The notes: generated from the letters alone by a model not told the origin. A stretch of 9,312 bases of DNA from Sphingomonadales bacterium UBA7473 (GCA_002478575.1 DLOX01000074.1:5607-14918); one strand, 5' to 3'; numbered from the stretch's first letter, positions 1-7,214 are shown. A program made the numbers and translations.

Positions 1-197
1 GCCCCAACAAATTGCCCCAACGAATAAGCCGCCATGGCCAATGTGGTTTCCGCTGGTGATGCCCCGACCATCGTCCCAAAAAAGGGAAAGGCTGGCAGCA
101 CGATTCCAAACCCGACCAGCGAAATGAACACGATCAGGAACAAAGCACCCATCTGGCGGCCATTGCCTTTTGAGCCTTCCAAAGCTGTGGTTGTCAT
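1..197 (-). CDS. MFS transporter, N-terminal part (runs off left edge)
   Basis: This is the first 65 codons of a gene read leftwards out of the window. The start ATG at 197-195 overlaps the stop of the Rieske oxygenase gene in an ATGA, which fixes the start; no clear ribosome binding site precedes it, so translation probably depends on the upstream gene. The protein opens with a short polar tail (MTTTALEGSKGNGRQ), then a hydrophobic first membrane helix at about residues 17-37 (LFLIVFISLVGFGIVLPAF). A second stretch after residue 55 begins MAAYSLGQFVGA. A first helix of the form VGFGIVLP followed by a loop and then YSLGQFVGA is typical of TetA-like drug:H+ antiporters of the major facilitator superfamily. 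By position it is the fourth gene of the b561-propeller-Rieske operon and may import that pathway's substrate or export a product. The substrate cannot be told. The family call is fairly secure although only about 15% of the protein is visible. Confidence 0.8.
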   Translation of the reverse strand, partial: MTTTALEGSKGNGRQMGALFLIVFISLVGFGIVLPAFPFFGTMVGASPAETTLAMAAYSLGQFVG

Positions 198-1333
198 TCA
201 GCGGCTACGGCCAACGGCGGAACCGATTTGCCTGGGCGAAGCGGCGCTGTCTTCAGTACATAATTTTTGCCGCCATCTTCTCGCCTGCCGGGGCTTGGGA
301 TGACGACTGCTCTGCGGCCTTCATACTCGGCCTTCAGTTTTTCGACATCGATCTGCCAGCCACGTTCGATTAACTCCCGGCGTTTGAAGCGGAAGGCATT
401 CATGAGGCTATCTGACTTGACCGCCAATTCGTCACGTAAGTCAGTCGGCACCGTTTCGGGGCAGATTTCCTCAACAATTACCGCGTCTTGCTCGAAGATC
501 TTCATCGTCCGCTTCCGGCTATCGCCATCAAAGAAGGGCTGCCGGAAGAAGGAGCGGGCCATGATCCAGCGGGTGATAGTCGTGTTCTCATCCACGGGCG
601 TGTTCACATCGAAGATCACCATCTGCCAGGTCTGCGTGAGCCAAACGTCGAGCCGCATGGTTGCGCCTGATAGGTGATAGCTTGGCCTTGCCTGCACGGG
701 TGTGCGTTCTTTCCGTACAAGGCTCCAAATCCCCTTTGGCAGGGGCGGGATATAAGTCACTTTGGCGCGAGCGGAATGTTCGTCTTGCTCTAGTTCAAAA
801 TCATGGATCACTGCATTGCTGCGATCACCAAAGCTGGGATGAACAAACGGCGCGTGCGCAAAGTCCAAGCCATTTTCTACGACCCGTGCGTAATCTGCCT
901 TCCAAAGGAATTCTCCGCGAATGCACCGATAGTTGGCTGCGTCGTCATATTCCGGAAAATCGGGCAGGGGCGGGCGTTCAGCCTCCGGCAAATCGCCGAG
1001 GAATACCCAAATCCAACCATATTTTTCTTGCACGGGATAGCTATCGACCCGGGCACGGCTTGGGATTTTTGTTTCGGCAGGAAGCGATGGAATTTTGACC
1101 ACATTGCCGCCGCCATTGAACTGCCAGCCATGATAAGGGCATTCCACGCAGCCATTCAACACTTGGCCTGCACCGAGCGAAGCGCCGCGGTGAATGCAAA
1201 CATCAGACAAGCAATTGATGGTGCCTGCTTCATCTCTGAATAACACAAAATCAAAACCGAGCAGCTTAACGCGGCGGGGCTTATCGGTGATGTTGGTCAC
1301 TTCTTCAGCGACATACCATTGGTTGATAATCAT
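194..1333 (-). CDS. Rieske non-haem iron oxygenase, catalytic (alpha) subunit
   Basis: The 379-residue protein is a ring-hydroxylating or O-demethylating oxygenase of the Rieske family. The Rieske [2Fe-2S] domain occupies roughly residues 5-115, with cluster ligands C46-x-H48 and C65-x2-H68 (spacer of 16). The catalytic domain has the mononuclear-iron motif N154-x2-D157-x2-H160-x4-H165, with D157 the expected bridge to the Rieske cluster, H160 and H165 as iron ligands, and D283 in EQDAVIVEE as the probable third ligand. No signal peptide is present, so it is cytoplasmic. The layout resembles single-subunit oxygenases of the pheophorbide a oxygenase/vanillate demethylase type; no beta subunit, ferredoxin or reductase gene lies nearby. 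The start is set by the ATGA overlap with the propeller gene (1330-1333) and the N-terminal NQWYVA, usual for this family. Class is certain from the motifs. The substrate is not known, and placement near the pheophorbide a oxygenase branch is a judgement by eye. Confidence 0.93.
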   Translation of the reverse strand: MIINQWYVAEEVTNITDKPRRVKLLGFDFVLFRDEAGTINCLSDVCIHRGASLGAGQVLNGCVECPYHGWQFNGGGNVVKIPSLPAETKIPSRARVDSYPVQEKYGWIWVFLGDLPEAERPPLPDFPEYDDAANYRCIRGEFLWKADYARVVENGLDFAHAPFVHPSFGDRSNAVIHDFELEQDEHSARAKVTYIPPLPKGIWSLVRKERTPVQARPSYHLSGATMRLDVWLTQTWQMVIFDVNTPVDENTTITRWIMARSFFRQPFFDGDSRKRTMKIFEQDAVIVEEICPETVPTDLRDELAVKSDSLMNAFRFKRRELIERGWQIDVEKLKAEYEGRRAVVIPSPGRREDGGKNYVLKTAPLRPGKSVPPLAVAAE

Positions 1334-2199
1334 TTCGTCTTTTCCATCCCCTTTGGCACTTCTGCAATACCCGCCAAAGCCTTGGGCAGCCCCAAGTCTC
1401 GCGACTGCAACACTGTGCCTTCGTCCACTGTCACCTCAGCGACTTGTCCGCCAAAAAAGTCCAAGGCCCAGAAACTCTTCCCGCCTTCGCGCAGAATGAT
1501 CACTGACCAGCCTCGCCCAGACGGGAGCGCATAATCGAGTCGAGGGGCTCCATCGGGCCCAATCCGTCTGGCACCAGCCCCCGTTGCAAAGATAATGTCG
1601 CCGTCCGCTAAGCAGGCCAGACCAAAGACCATCGGGGGCGGATCCGTCCGCGTGTAAATGGCACCCAGTCGCTTGTCCACGGAGAGGTCATGGGCATAGA
1701 TGTGAGCGCCCGTCTCGCTCAGATGATAGAGCGTCGATTTGTCAGGCGACAGCGCCATATGCGTCACGCCAAGAAATCCGCCCATGCCGCCATTGGTTTC
1801 AGTGTTCCAACTGCGTAACAATTCGCCATCGGCATTGGCCTGCCAGACTTTGCCTTCGCCTTCAAACCCCGGGATTTGGCCAACCATATGCTCGCCCATC
1901 AGGTAAGTACCATCATCAAGAGCAATCATTGATCCGAATGGCTTGTTGGGCAGGGCCGCCATGTTGGCTGCACCTGCATGATCGACACGACGCGCCTGGG
2001 GATCAAGTGCGTGGAGCGTCCCGCCGTTGTCGATGCAAAGCGACGAGATTAAGCCATAGGCCCCAGTGTCATACTCCTCCTTAATCGCCCAGTCGGAGTC
2101 ATATTGCCTTATTCGGCCATGGCCAGTCGGGAACCGTGCCCCTTCGTCCAGCACCGTCGCTGTCACAAAAATATCGCCCGGTGAAAACTCTATCTTCAT
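1330..2199 (-). CDS. Beta-propeller protein, SMP-30/gluconolactonase-like
   Basis: The 289-residue protein has no signal peptide or membrane segment. It shows a run of blade-like repeats, each with a small hydrophobic strand, a D-x-G or similar turn and another strand: about residues 50-68 (SSLCIDNGGTLHALD), 88-104 (GSMIALDDGTYLMGE), 145-172 (THMALSPDKSTLYHLSE), 192-216 (FGLACLADGDIIFATGAG) and 231-256 (WSVIILREGGKSFWALD). This pattern fits a five- or six-bladed propeller of the SMP-30/gluconolactonase/NHL kind, which includes lactonases and binding proteins. The gene could be extended upstream to 2253, but the ATG at 2199 is preferred: it forms an ATGA with the cytochrome stop, matches the other junctions of the operon, has AAGGA at good distance, and is followed directly by MKIEFSPGDIFVTA, where the fold seems to begin. 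Sitting between the cytochrome and the oxygenase, it may hydrolyse or bind an intermediate. Its activity is not known. Confidence 0.8.
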   Translation of the reverse strand: MKIEFSPGDIFVTATVLDEGARFPTGHGRIRQYDSDWAIKEEYDTGAYGLISSLCIDNGGTLHALDPQARRVDHAGAANMAALPNKPFGSMIALDDGTYLMGEHMVGQIPGFEGEGKVWQANADGELLRSWNTETNGGMGGFLGVTHMALSPDKSTLYHLSETGAHIYAHDLSVDKRLGAIYTRTDPPPMVFGLACLADGDIIFATGAGARRIGPDGAPRLDYALPSGRGWSVIILREGGKSFWALDFFGGQVAEVTVDEGTVLQSRDLGLPKALAGIAEVPKGMEKTK

Positions 2200-2846
2200 G
2201 ACCAAGGCATCCTTTTGGGCCAGTTCTGTATGTGAGCCGAAGGCGTGCGCCATTCTGGCAATTGCCCTTCTCGTTTCAAGCGTTGGACCAAATCCGAGAA
2301 GGGCAACATCCGAATGAGCACGTCATCCTTTCGGATGAAATGGTGGTAAAGTGCTGCCGCGACATGTCCACATATCACAAAGGTTAGAGCCCATGCCCCA
2401 AGGGAATGAAGGCTAATGAGGGTCTCCATCAAATCAGGTCGCGCCTCAGCGAGGGCCGAAATATTCCACCCGTTGAAGAAGCGAATATCGACGGAAGAAA
2501 ATGCCGCAAGCAATATCCCGAGGGCCATCTGTAAAAACAAAAGGATATAAATCAGCCTGTGGCCGATCTTCGAAGCCCTTGCGCCATTTGATGCCGGGTC
2601 CCCGGGGAAACCAGGGGGCGGATAGAGTTTGCGGACAATTTGTCGCAAAAAGGTCAGCACTAAGACAATGATTCCCAAGGAAGCATGGACGGGGATGGCT
2701 TCGGCACGGTCCGCACGATCGAGTTCTGCAAAACCAAGCGCTACGGGAATGATCGACAGCATCAAAAAGGCTGACAGCCAATGTAGAAATTTCGCTGTCG
2801 CAGAAAAATGATCGGTTTGTCGAATTTCAACCAGCGCTTTCGCCAT
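2196..2846 (-). CDS. Cytochrome b561 family membrane protein
   Basis: The 216-residue inner-membrane protein belongs to the prokaryotic cytochrome b561 family, four-helix di-haem proteins that pass electrons between quinone and partners. Hydrophobic helices lie at about residues 23-40, 51-72, 96-117 and 145-168. Candidate haem-ligand histidines are H22 (KFLHW, helix 1), H54 (helix 2), H147 and H161 (around helix 4), with a further H96. The C-terminal signature LYHHFIRKDDVLIRMLP is very close to the family consensus. An in-frame start 39 codons upstream (2963) is rejected, because the ATG at 2846 has a strong GGGGAGG seven bases ahead and the extension is polar and unlike the family. It is the first gene of the leftward operon, and its stop overlaps the propeller start in ATGA. 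Linked to a Rieske oxygenase and the chelatase-like proteins it may supply electrons or reduce a metal, but this is inferred from position only. Confidence 0.92.
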   Translation of the reverse strand: MAKALVEIRQTDHFSATAKFLHWLSAFLMLSIIPVALGFAELDRADRAEAIPVHASLGIIVLVLTFLRQIVRKLYPPPGFPGDPASNGARASKIGHRLIYILLFLQMALGILLAAFSSVDIRFFNGWNISALAEARPDLMETLISLHSLGAWALTFVICGHVAAALYHHFIRKDDVLIRMLPFSDLVQRLKREGQLPEWRTPSAHIQNWPKRMPWS

Positions 2847-2853
2847 CGTGCGG

Positions 2854-2860
2854 CCTCCCC
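2854..2860 (-). promoter_or_regulatory. Ribosome binding site of the cytochrome b561 gene
   Basis: GGGGAGG on the minus strand, seven bases before the ATG at 2846. It is among the best Shine-Dalgarno matches in the window and decides the start of the cytochrome gene against the in-frame ATG at 2963. Confidence 0.85.
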
Positions 2861-2975
2861 ACTCGCGATTTAAAAGCGGACTTCGTTGCATTCTCATCTC
2901 GACTAAAAATGACCGACTGTCGGATACTTTCAGTCGCTGGGCTTGAGGGCGGAGGAAAGGCACAGTTCAAAGACG

Positions 2976-3000
2976 GTATTGACCATCAATAGGTCATTAC
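2976..3000. promoter_or_regulatory. Candidate operator, 25-bp inverted repeat
   Basis: GTATTGACC (2976-2984), a 7-base spacer and GGTCATTAC (2992-3000) form an inverted repeat with 8 of 9 half-site positions matching. It ends one base before the Shine-Dalgarno of the TonB-dependent receptor gene, where a bound repressor would block transcription start or elongation. The size and symmetry suit a dimeric helix-turn-helix repressor such as a GntR-, MarR- or TetR-type protein. Which family is not decided by the sequence. Confidence 0.5.
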
Positions 3001-3008
3001 AGGGGAGG
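3001..3008 (+). promoter_or_regulatory. Ribosome binding site of the TonB-dependent receptor
   Basis: AGGGGAGG, five bases before the ATG at 3014. It supports that start, which also gives a clean signal peptide. Confidence 0.85.
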
Positions 3009-3013
3009 ACAAT

Positions 3014-5650
3014 ATGAACTACGCCAAGGCTCTTCTTGCCAGCGTCAGCTTAGCCGTCTTTGCAATTGGCTCTGCTACTGCGCAAGCGCAGACCACTGCA
3101 GATGAAAATGCCACAGAAGATGATGCAGGCTATGGCGCTATCATCGTTACTGCGCGTAAGCGTGAGGAAAGTGTCCAGGATGTTCCGCTCGCAATTAAGG
3201 TTCTGACGGCCGATGTGATTGAGCGCAAAGGTGTAGATGGGCCCGGTGATGTTGCGAACTTAACCCCAGGCCTCACTTTTGACGTTGGTCTTGTGCCTTC
3301 TGATACGCGTGTTTCCATTCGCGGACTTCAAGCCACGCGCGGTCGTCCAAACGTCGCCATCTTGGTCGACGGCGTCGATACCTCGTCGGAAAATTTCGGC
3401 GTGGCAGGCGGTGGCATTTTGGCGAACTTGCGCCTTGTTGATGTTGAGCGAATTGAAGTCGTCAAGGGACCCCAAACTGTTCTCTATGGCCGGTCCGCCT
3501 TTGCTGGGGCAATCAACTATGTCAGCAAGCGCCCAACTGATCAGTTTGAAGGCGATATTTCGGCCTTGGCTGGTCGGTTTGACAAATATGAAATCAAAGG
3601 TGCCATCGGTGGCCCCATTGGGAACGGCCTATCAGCCCGTGCAAACTTCGGCTATTATGACACCGGCGGTGAATATCGGAACCCTGTAACGGGGGGCGAT
3701 TTGAACGCTGGTAAAGTCTATGGTGGCGCGTTGGCGCTCCAATATAAGTCCGACAGCAATTTTTCAGCCTATGCACGGGTTCAATATAGCAAGGAAGAGT
3801 ATAGCGAGCGGGCGCAGGTCTTGCTGCGGTCCGTAGATCCGCTGACGGGTGCTGCGCGCGTGCAGGATGGCGGCGTTCTTATTCAAAGCCAGCGGTGCCG
3901 TCCTCCTGCGGGCAGTATTACGTCTCCAGCGACTTGCACTGTTCCAGCGTCTAATCCTTTCCTTTACTCCTTGCGCGGTGACGTAAGCAAAAGCGCAACC
4001 TATCGCTTGGGCCAAGCGGGTATCGACATCAGCGGCGATCCAAACAATGGAGGAAAGCCGTTTGGTGGCACAGATATTGAAACCATCCGCGGCACGCTTG
4101 AGCTCGAATGGAAGGATGGCGATTGGACGCTCACCTCGTTGAGCGGGTACATCGACAATAGTGCCCATTTCAACCAAGACTTCGACAATACCAGCTATCA
4201 ACTGCAAGCAAACACGCCCAATCCAAGCTATAATGGCCCGACATTGGCGTTCTTCCGCTTGCCGCCAAACCAAGGTGGGGCGGGCTGGCCGCTTAACTTC
4301 TTGCCATCCTACGGTTTGTCCTCTGAGTTTGACACTCGCACGGATATCAAACAATTCAGCCAAGAGTTTCGTGCCAGCTATGAAAGTGAAAAGACCCGCC
4401 TGCTTCTTGACGGGCTCTATTGGCATGAAAAGTCCGTATATCGCGATGCAAGCATCTTCTGGCTTCGCGAAGGTGGAAACCAAGCGCTGGCTGGGGCTAT
4501 CGCGGCTTCGCAAGGTGGCCCGTTCAACCCAACAGCTCCTGGGTTCTTCTTTCACCTGCTTTCACCAAGCTTCACAGCCGCAAACCCGCAGATTACTCAG
4601 CGGATCACGCGGATCACAAATTCTTACTCTATGGCCGCTAGCCTTGAGCATAAGATCACGAGCCAGCTGACGGCAGCAGTGGAGGGGCGGATCATCTACG
4701 ATGAGATTGACTATTCAGGCTTCGATTTTGATACGACGCCGGTCAACACCTATCGTGTTCGCAACGCGACCAACAATCCAACTCGCCTGACTGAAAATAC
4801 CGTTTCGTTCAGCAAGTTTAACCCAAGGGTCAGTCTGTCCTGGAACAATGACGATGGAGTGTTGCTGTTTGCGAACTTTGCGCATGGTTCGAAGCCCGGT
4901 GGCGTTGATACCACAGACCAAAATGGCAATGTCACCGATGGTGAATTCAAGCCCGAAGCTGTTGATAGCTTTGAACTGGGCGGCAAATTTGTCGGAATGA
5001 ATGGCCGTCTCGTTTTCAATGCCTCGCTCTTCTATTCCATCTACAAAGATCAGCAGATTGGCATCATTGATAACTCGGGCCCCGTCGCGCAAAGCCGGAC
5101 GGACAATATCGGTAAGAGCAAATCGAAGGGCGCTGAGTTTGAGTTGAACGCGTCTCCCATCGATCAACTGTTCCTAAGAGCGGCCTATACTTACACGGAC
5201 TCCAAATATACCGATTACATCCCGCCGCGCTGTTCGCATGTTGATGCTGCAGACACTCAATCGGGGAACTGCAACTTCACCGGTCGCACTTTGCCGTTCA
5301 CGCCAAAGCATCAATTGAACCTGTCCGCGCGGTTAGAGCAAAAAATTGGCGACAATAAGTTGTGGCTAGAAGCTGATACGCGCTTTGTTTCGAAGCGCTT
5401 CATGTCAGCCTCCAATCTGTTCTGGCTGCCTTCGTATAATCAAACGGATGTCCGTGCGGGTTACCAGTTTGGCAACTTCTCAATCGAGGCCTTTGTAGAC
5501 AATGTGCTGAAGAACACCGACCCTCGCACCGGCACGAGCTCGGTCGACTACGGCTATTTCGATCTGAACTCTTTCAATCTCCCCCGTGGCGCACTTGTCG
5601 CATTGGCTCCACGTCGCACCTTCGGTCTGAAGTTGGGAGCTAAGTTCTGA
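3014..5650 (+). CDS. TonB-dependent outer-membrane receptor
   Basis: The 878-residue protein is a complete energised outer-membrane transporter. A signal peptide covers about residues 1-25 (hydrophobic core LLASVSLAVFAIG, probable cut after ATAQA). A TonB box follows near residues 42-48 (AIIVTARK). The plug domain spans roughly 50-175, with SIRG at 101-104 and the hallmark VERIEVVKGPQTVLYGR at 144-160. The remainder is a 22-strand-type barrel ending in ...FGLKLGAKF with the terminal Phe needed for barrel insertion. There is no N-terminal signalling (STN) domain, so it is not a FecA-type transducer. Two close cysteine pairs, C295/C308 and C740/C753, lie in polar, loop-like stretches and may each form a disulphide. 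The family imports siderophores, haem, cobalamin, sugars and, in sphingomonads, many hydrophobic aromatic compounds; the substrate cannot be read from the sequence. It is divergent from the oxygenase operon and converges with the chelatase-like operon. Confidence 0.96.
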   Translation: MNYAKALLASVSLAVFAIGSATAQAQTTADENATEDDAGYGAIIVTARKREESVQDVPLAIKVLTADVIERKGVDGPGDVANLTPGLTFDVGLVPSDTRVSIRGLQATRGRPNVAILVDGVDTSSENFGVAGGGILANLRLVDVERIEVVKGPQTVLYGRSAFAGAINYVSKRPTDQFEGDISALAGRFDKYEIKGAIGGPIGNGLSARANFGYYDTGGEYRNPVTGGDLNAGKVYGGALALQYKSDSNFSAYARVQYSKEEYSERAQVLLRSVDPLTGAARVQDGGVLIQSQRCRPPAGSITSPATCTVPASNPFLYSLRGDVSKSATYRLGQAGIDISGDPNNGGKPFGGTDIETIRGTLELEWKDGDWTLTSLSGYIDNSAHFNQDFDNTSYQLQANTPNPSYNGPTLAFFRLPPNQGGAGWPLNFLPSYGLSSEFDTRTDIKQFSQEFRASYESEKTRLLLDGLYWHEKSVYRDASIFWLREGGNQALAGAIAASQGGPFNPTAPGFFFHLLSPSFTAANPQITQRITRITNSYSMAASLEHKITSQLTAAVEGRIIYDEIDYSGFDFDTTPVNTYRVRNATNNPTRLTENTVSFSKFNPRVSLSWNNDDGVLLFANFAHGSKPGGVDTTDQNGNVTDGEFKPEAVDSFELGGKFVGMNGRLVFNASLFYSIYKDQQIGIIDNSGPVAQSRTDNIGKSKSKGAEFELNASPIDQLFLRAAYTYTDSKYTDYIPPRCSHVDAADTQSGNCNFTGRTLPFTPKHQLNLSARLEQKIGDNKLWLEADTRFVSKRFMSASNLFWLPSYNQTDVRAGYQFGNFSIEAFVDNVLKNTDPRTGTSSVDYGYFDLNSFNLPRGALVALAPRRTFGLKLGAKF

Positions 5651-5702
5651 TCAGCTAGCACAAAGGCTGATGCCTCTGGTTGGGGGACTTGGCATCGCCA
5701 AC

Positions 5703-5737
5703 AGGGCCGTCGATTCTGAAACAGAATCGGCGGCCCT
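5703..5737. terminator. Convergent hairpin terminator between receptor and chelatase-like gene
   Basis: A 16-bp stem (5703-5718 with 5722-5737; one position gives a G-U pair in the plus-strand transcript) closes a 3-base AAA loop. It sits between two converging genes: the receptor stop is at 5648-5650, and the last stem base, 5737, is also part of the TAA of the chelatase-like gene (5737-5739). The following plus-strand sequence TATCTTTG is only moderately U-rich, and the minus-strand side has no clear U tract. The stability and position nevertheless make a two-way terminator likely. Confidence 0.75.
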
Positions 5738-7206
5738 TATCTTTGGGCCGATGCAGACTTTTCCGGAAATACGCGGCCGATGGCCAATGCCAGCGCTTCA
5801 CTTGCTCGGCCTTGCTGAGCGCCGCCGGGAGAGCCAGCATAAATTATGCGGGTGCCATTTGCTACAAACTCGCGCTTGAAGGGGTCGCTCCAATCGGTGC
5901 CCGCGGGAGGCCCTTGGTAGAGACTATAGCCGGGCAACCCATCGAACATCAGAGCAGAATGGGCGAACAAAGTGTCGGTATTTTCGGCAAGAAATTCGAT
6001 TGGGATGGCAACGGCTATCGTGCGCTTCGCCGCTCGCGCTTGAGTGAATAGCTCCGCCGCAGAGACAAGCAGATTGTCCGGATCTTCAAGCTTGTCTGAA
6101 AAGCCTTCTGCGCCCGCAGCAACCGAATAGCGCCCATAGCCTTTCGCCTTCAAGATGGCTTCCATCTGGGGCTTAAGGCGAGCGACGACCTTATCCGAAC
6201 GCCTCTTCCAGCTATCAGTGAAGGCCAAAGCAGGCGGCAGGCCATGTAGAGTGATGATGCCCATCGCGCTATCGCTTGGCTTGGTCGCGGGTGGAACAGT
6301 GCTGGCAAAATGATCTAGCCAGAGCTGCTCATAGGGGCGCTCCATTGCCAATGAAGGCGCCACGACAATCTTAATCGATTTGCCGGGATGTTCGGCTTCC
6401 CAAGTCTTCACTGTCTTATAGACTGAAGCAAATGAACCATTCAGCTCTTCAAAATCAGATTGGATGGGCTGGGCCGACGCCAACACCAAAGTCTTGATGC
6501 CGCTATCGAGGACCGAGCGGACGGCATCGGCCTTCTGCTTGGGATCAAAGGCGCTTGCAAAAGCTGCTTTTTTAATGGGGTATCGCGCTTGAGCGATACG
6601 GATGGCGCCTTCGCTCATGCCAACAGTTTGGCCGAAATGCGGCAAATAGCCGTTTGGTAGTCGCTGGTAGTAGAGATATCGTGCTTTAGCTGCCGTTTTG
6701 GCAGCGGGCGTTCGAATGCCTTGCTTGCGACCGGGATAAAGAAACATTCCCGTATCATGCGGAACAGTTGCCGACGGCTTTTCCCACCGCAATTCTCCGC
6801 GCCGATATCGCTCGATCCATGGCGTGCCATCAACGTCGACGGCCTTCCCATAGAGATCTTGAAGTTGTGTCGGTTCAAAGCGCTTTGGCGCAAAAGGGCG
6901 GGCAGGATCCATCAGAACGACACCACCGTCAGCGCCGGCCAAGGCATTGATCGGCCAAGGTATGGCTTCAGTGAAGACTTTCTCCAAGAAGTTGATGAAG
7001 AATTCTTCTTCAAAACGCTCGGGCTGAGCGAGCCCGACAACGATTAAACCAGCATCGCCTTCGACATAGTTGTTAGCACTGTTCAGAGCTTCGTTGGCAT
7101 CCCAGCGATCATTGTGGTTCATCCAGCCAATGACCAAAGCGACGGGTAGGCAGAAAAGGGCCGTTCGCCAAGTTATGCCCCAAATGGCTTTCCCAAATAC
7201 AGACAT
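5737..7206 (-). CDS. Membrane-anchored ferrochelatase-like protein
   Basis: The 489-residue protein appears to be a divergent member of the ferrochelatase superfamily. Residues 15-29 (TALFCLPVALVIGWM) form one hydrophobic anchor; K6 and R14 lie before it and mostly acidic residues after it, which by the positive-inside rule puts the main domain in the periplasm. AGLIVVGLAQP (52-62) resembles the first strand of ferrochelatase (GLLVMAYGTP in Bacillus subtilis). ITLHGLPP (318-325) matches the catalytic SAHSLP/SAHGLP, giving H321. IPIEFLAENTDTLF (401-414) matches GFVADHLEVLY, but the essential Glu (E264 in B. subtilis) is Asp, D411. The tail IIYAGSPGGA...AIGRVFP is shared with the paralogue at 8556-9312. 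About 100 residues between the first strand and the rest (near 80-180) are unlike classic ferrochelatases. The start has GGAGAGG eight bases ahead. It is the last gene of its operon, 54 bases after the MFS gene. The fold is inferred by eye; metal, tetrapyrrole and direction of reaction are unknown. Confidence 0.72.
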   Translation of the reverse strand: MSVFGKAIWGITWRTALFCLPVALVIGWMNHNDRWDANEALNSANNYVEGDAGLIVVGLAQPERFEEEFFINFLEKVFTEAIPWPINALAGADGGVVLMDPARPFAPKRFEPTQLQDLYGKAVDVDGTPWIERYRRGELRWEKPSATVPHDTGMFLYPGRKQGIRTPAAKTAAKARYLYYQRLPNGYLPHFGQTVGMSEGAIRIAQARYPIKKAAFASAFDPKQKADAVRSVLDSGIKTLVLASAQPIQSDFEELNGSFASVYKTVKTWEAEHPGKSIKIVVAPSLAMERPYEQLWLDHFASTVPPATKPSDSAMGIITLHGLPPALAFTDSWKRRSDKVVARLKPQMEAILKAKGYGRYSVAAGAEGFSDKLEDPDNLLVSAAELFTQARAAKRTIAVAIPIEFLAENTDTLFAHSALMFDGLPGYSLYQGPPAGTDWSDPFKREFVANGTRIIYAGSPGGAQQGRASEALALAIGRVFPEKSASAQR

Positions 7207-7214
7207 TCCCTTGT

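Larger units (their letters stand above)
2847..3013. promoter_or_regulatory. Divergent intergenic region with promoters for both operons
   Basis: These 167 bases separate the starts of the leftward cytochrome operon and the rightward receptor gene and must hold at least one promoter for each. No convincing -35/-10 pair was found by eye in either direction. The region contains a 25-bp inverted repeat beside the receptor's ribosome binding site and a cluster of CGACT/AGTCG words at 2900-2936, including the perfect palindrome CCGACTGTCGG at 2913-2923. The arrangement suggests shared control of both operons by one or more regulators that are not encoded in the window. Confidence 0.6.

Noticed and set aside
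34..303. Plus-strand open frame of 89 codons at the left edge
   Set aside because: The complementary strand encodes a clear MFS first helix joined by ATGA to the Rieske gene.
661..1243. Plus-strand open frames of about 145 codons opposite the Rieske gene
   Set aside because: The Rieske motifs are read on the minus strand through the whole stretch; the plus frames have no domain character.
2200..2253. Upstream in-frame start for the propeller protein at 2253
   Set aside because: It would overlap the cytochrome gene by 58 bases and add 18 polar residues; the ATG at 2199 gives an ATGA junction like the others and a suitable AAGGA.
2847..2963. N-terminal extension of the cytochrome b561 gene to 2963
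   Set aside because: The extension is polar, not found in the family, and bypasses the strong GGGGAGG before the ATG at 2846.
2979..3010. TTGACC at 2979-2984 as a -35 box for the receptor
   Set aside because: The place for the -10 box falls on the GC-rich Shine-Dalgarno; the word is better explained as half of the inverted repeat.
3764..4555. Minus-strand open frame of 263 codons inside the receptor gene
   Set aside because: It is a shadow of the receptor's coding strand, with no ribosome binding site and no recognisable domain.
7146..7164. Lipoprotein signal around C19 of the chelatase-like protein
   Set aside because: The residue before the Cys is Phe, which does not fit a lipobox; a simple membrane anchor is more likely.
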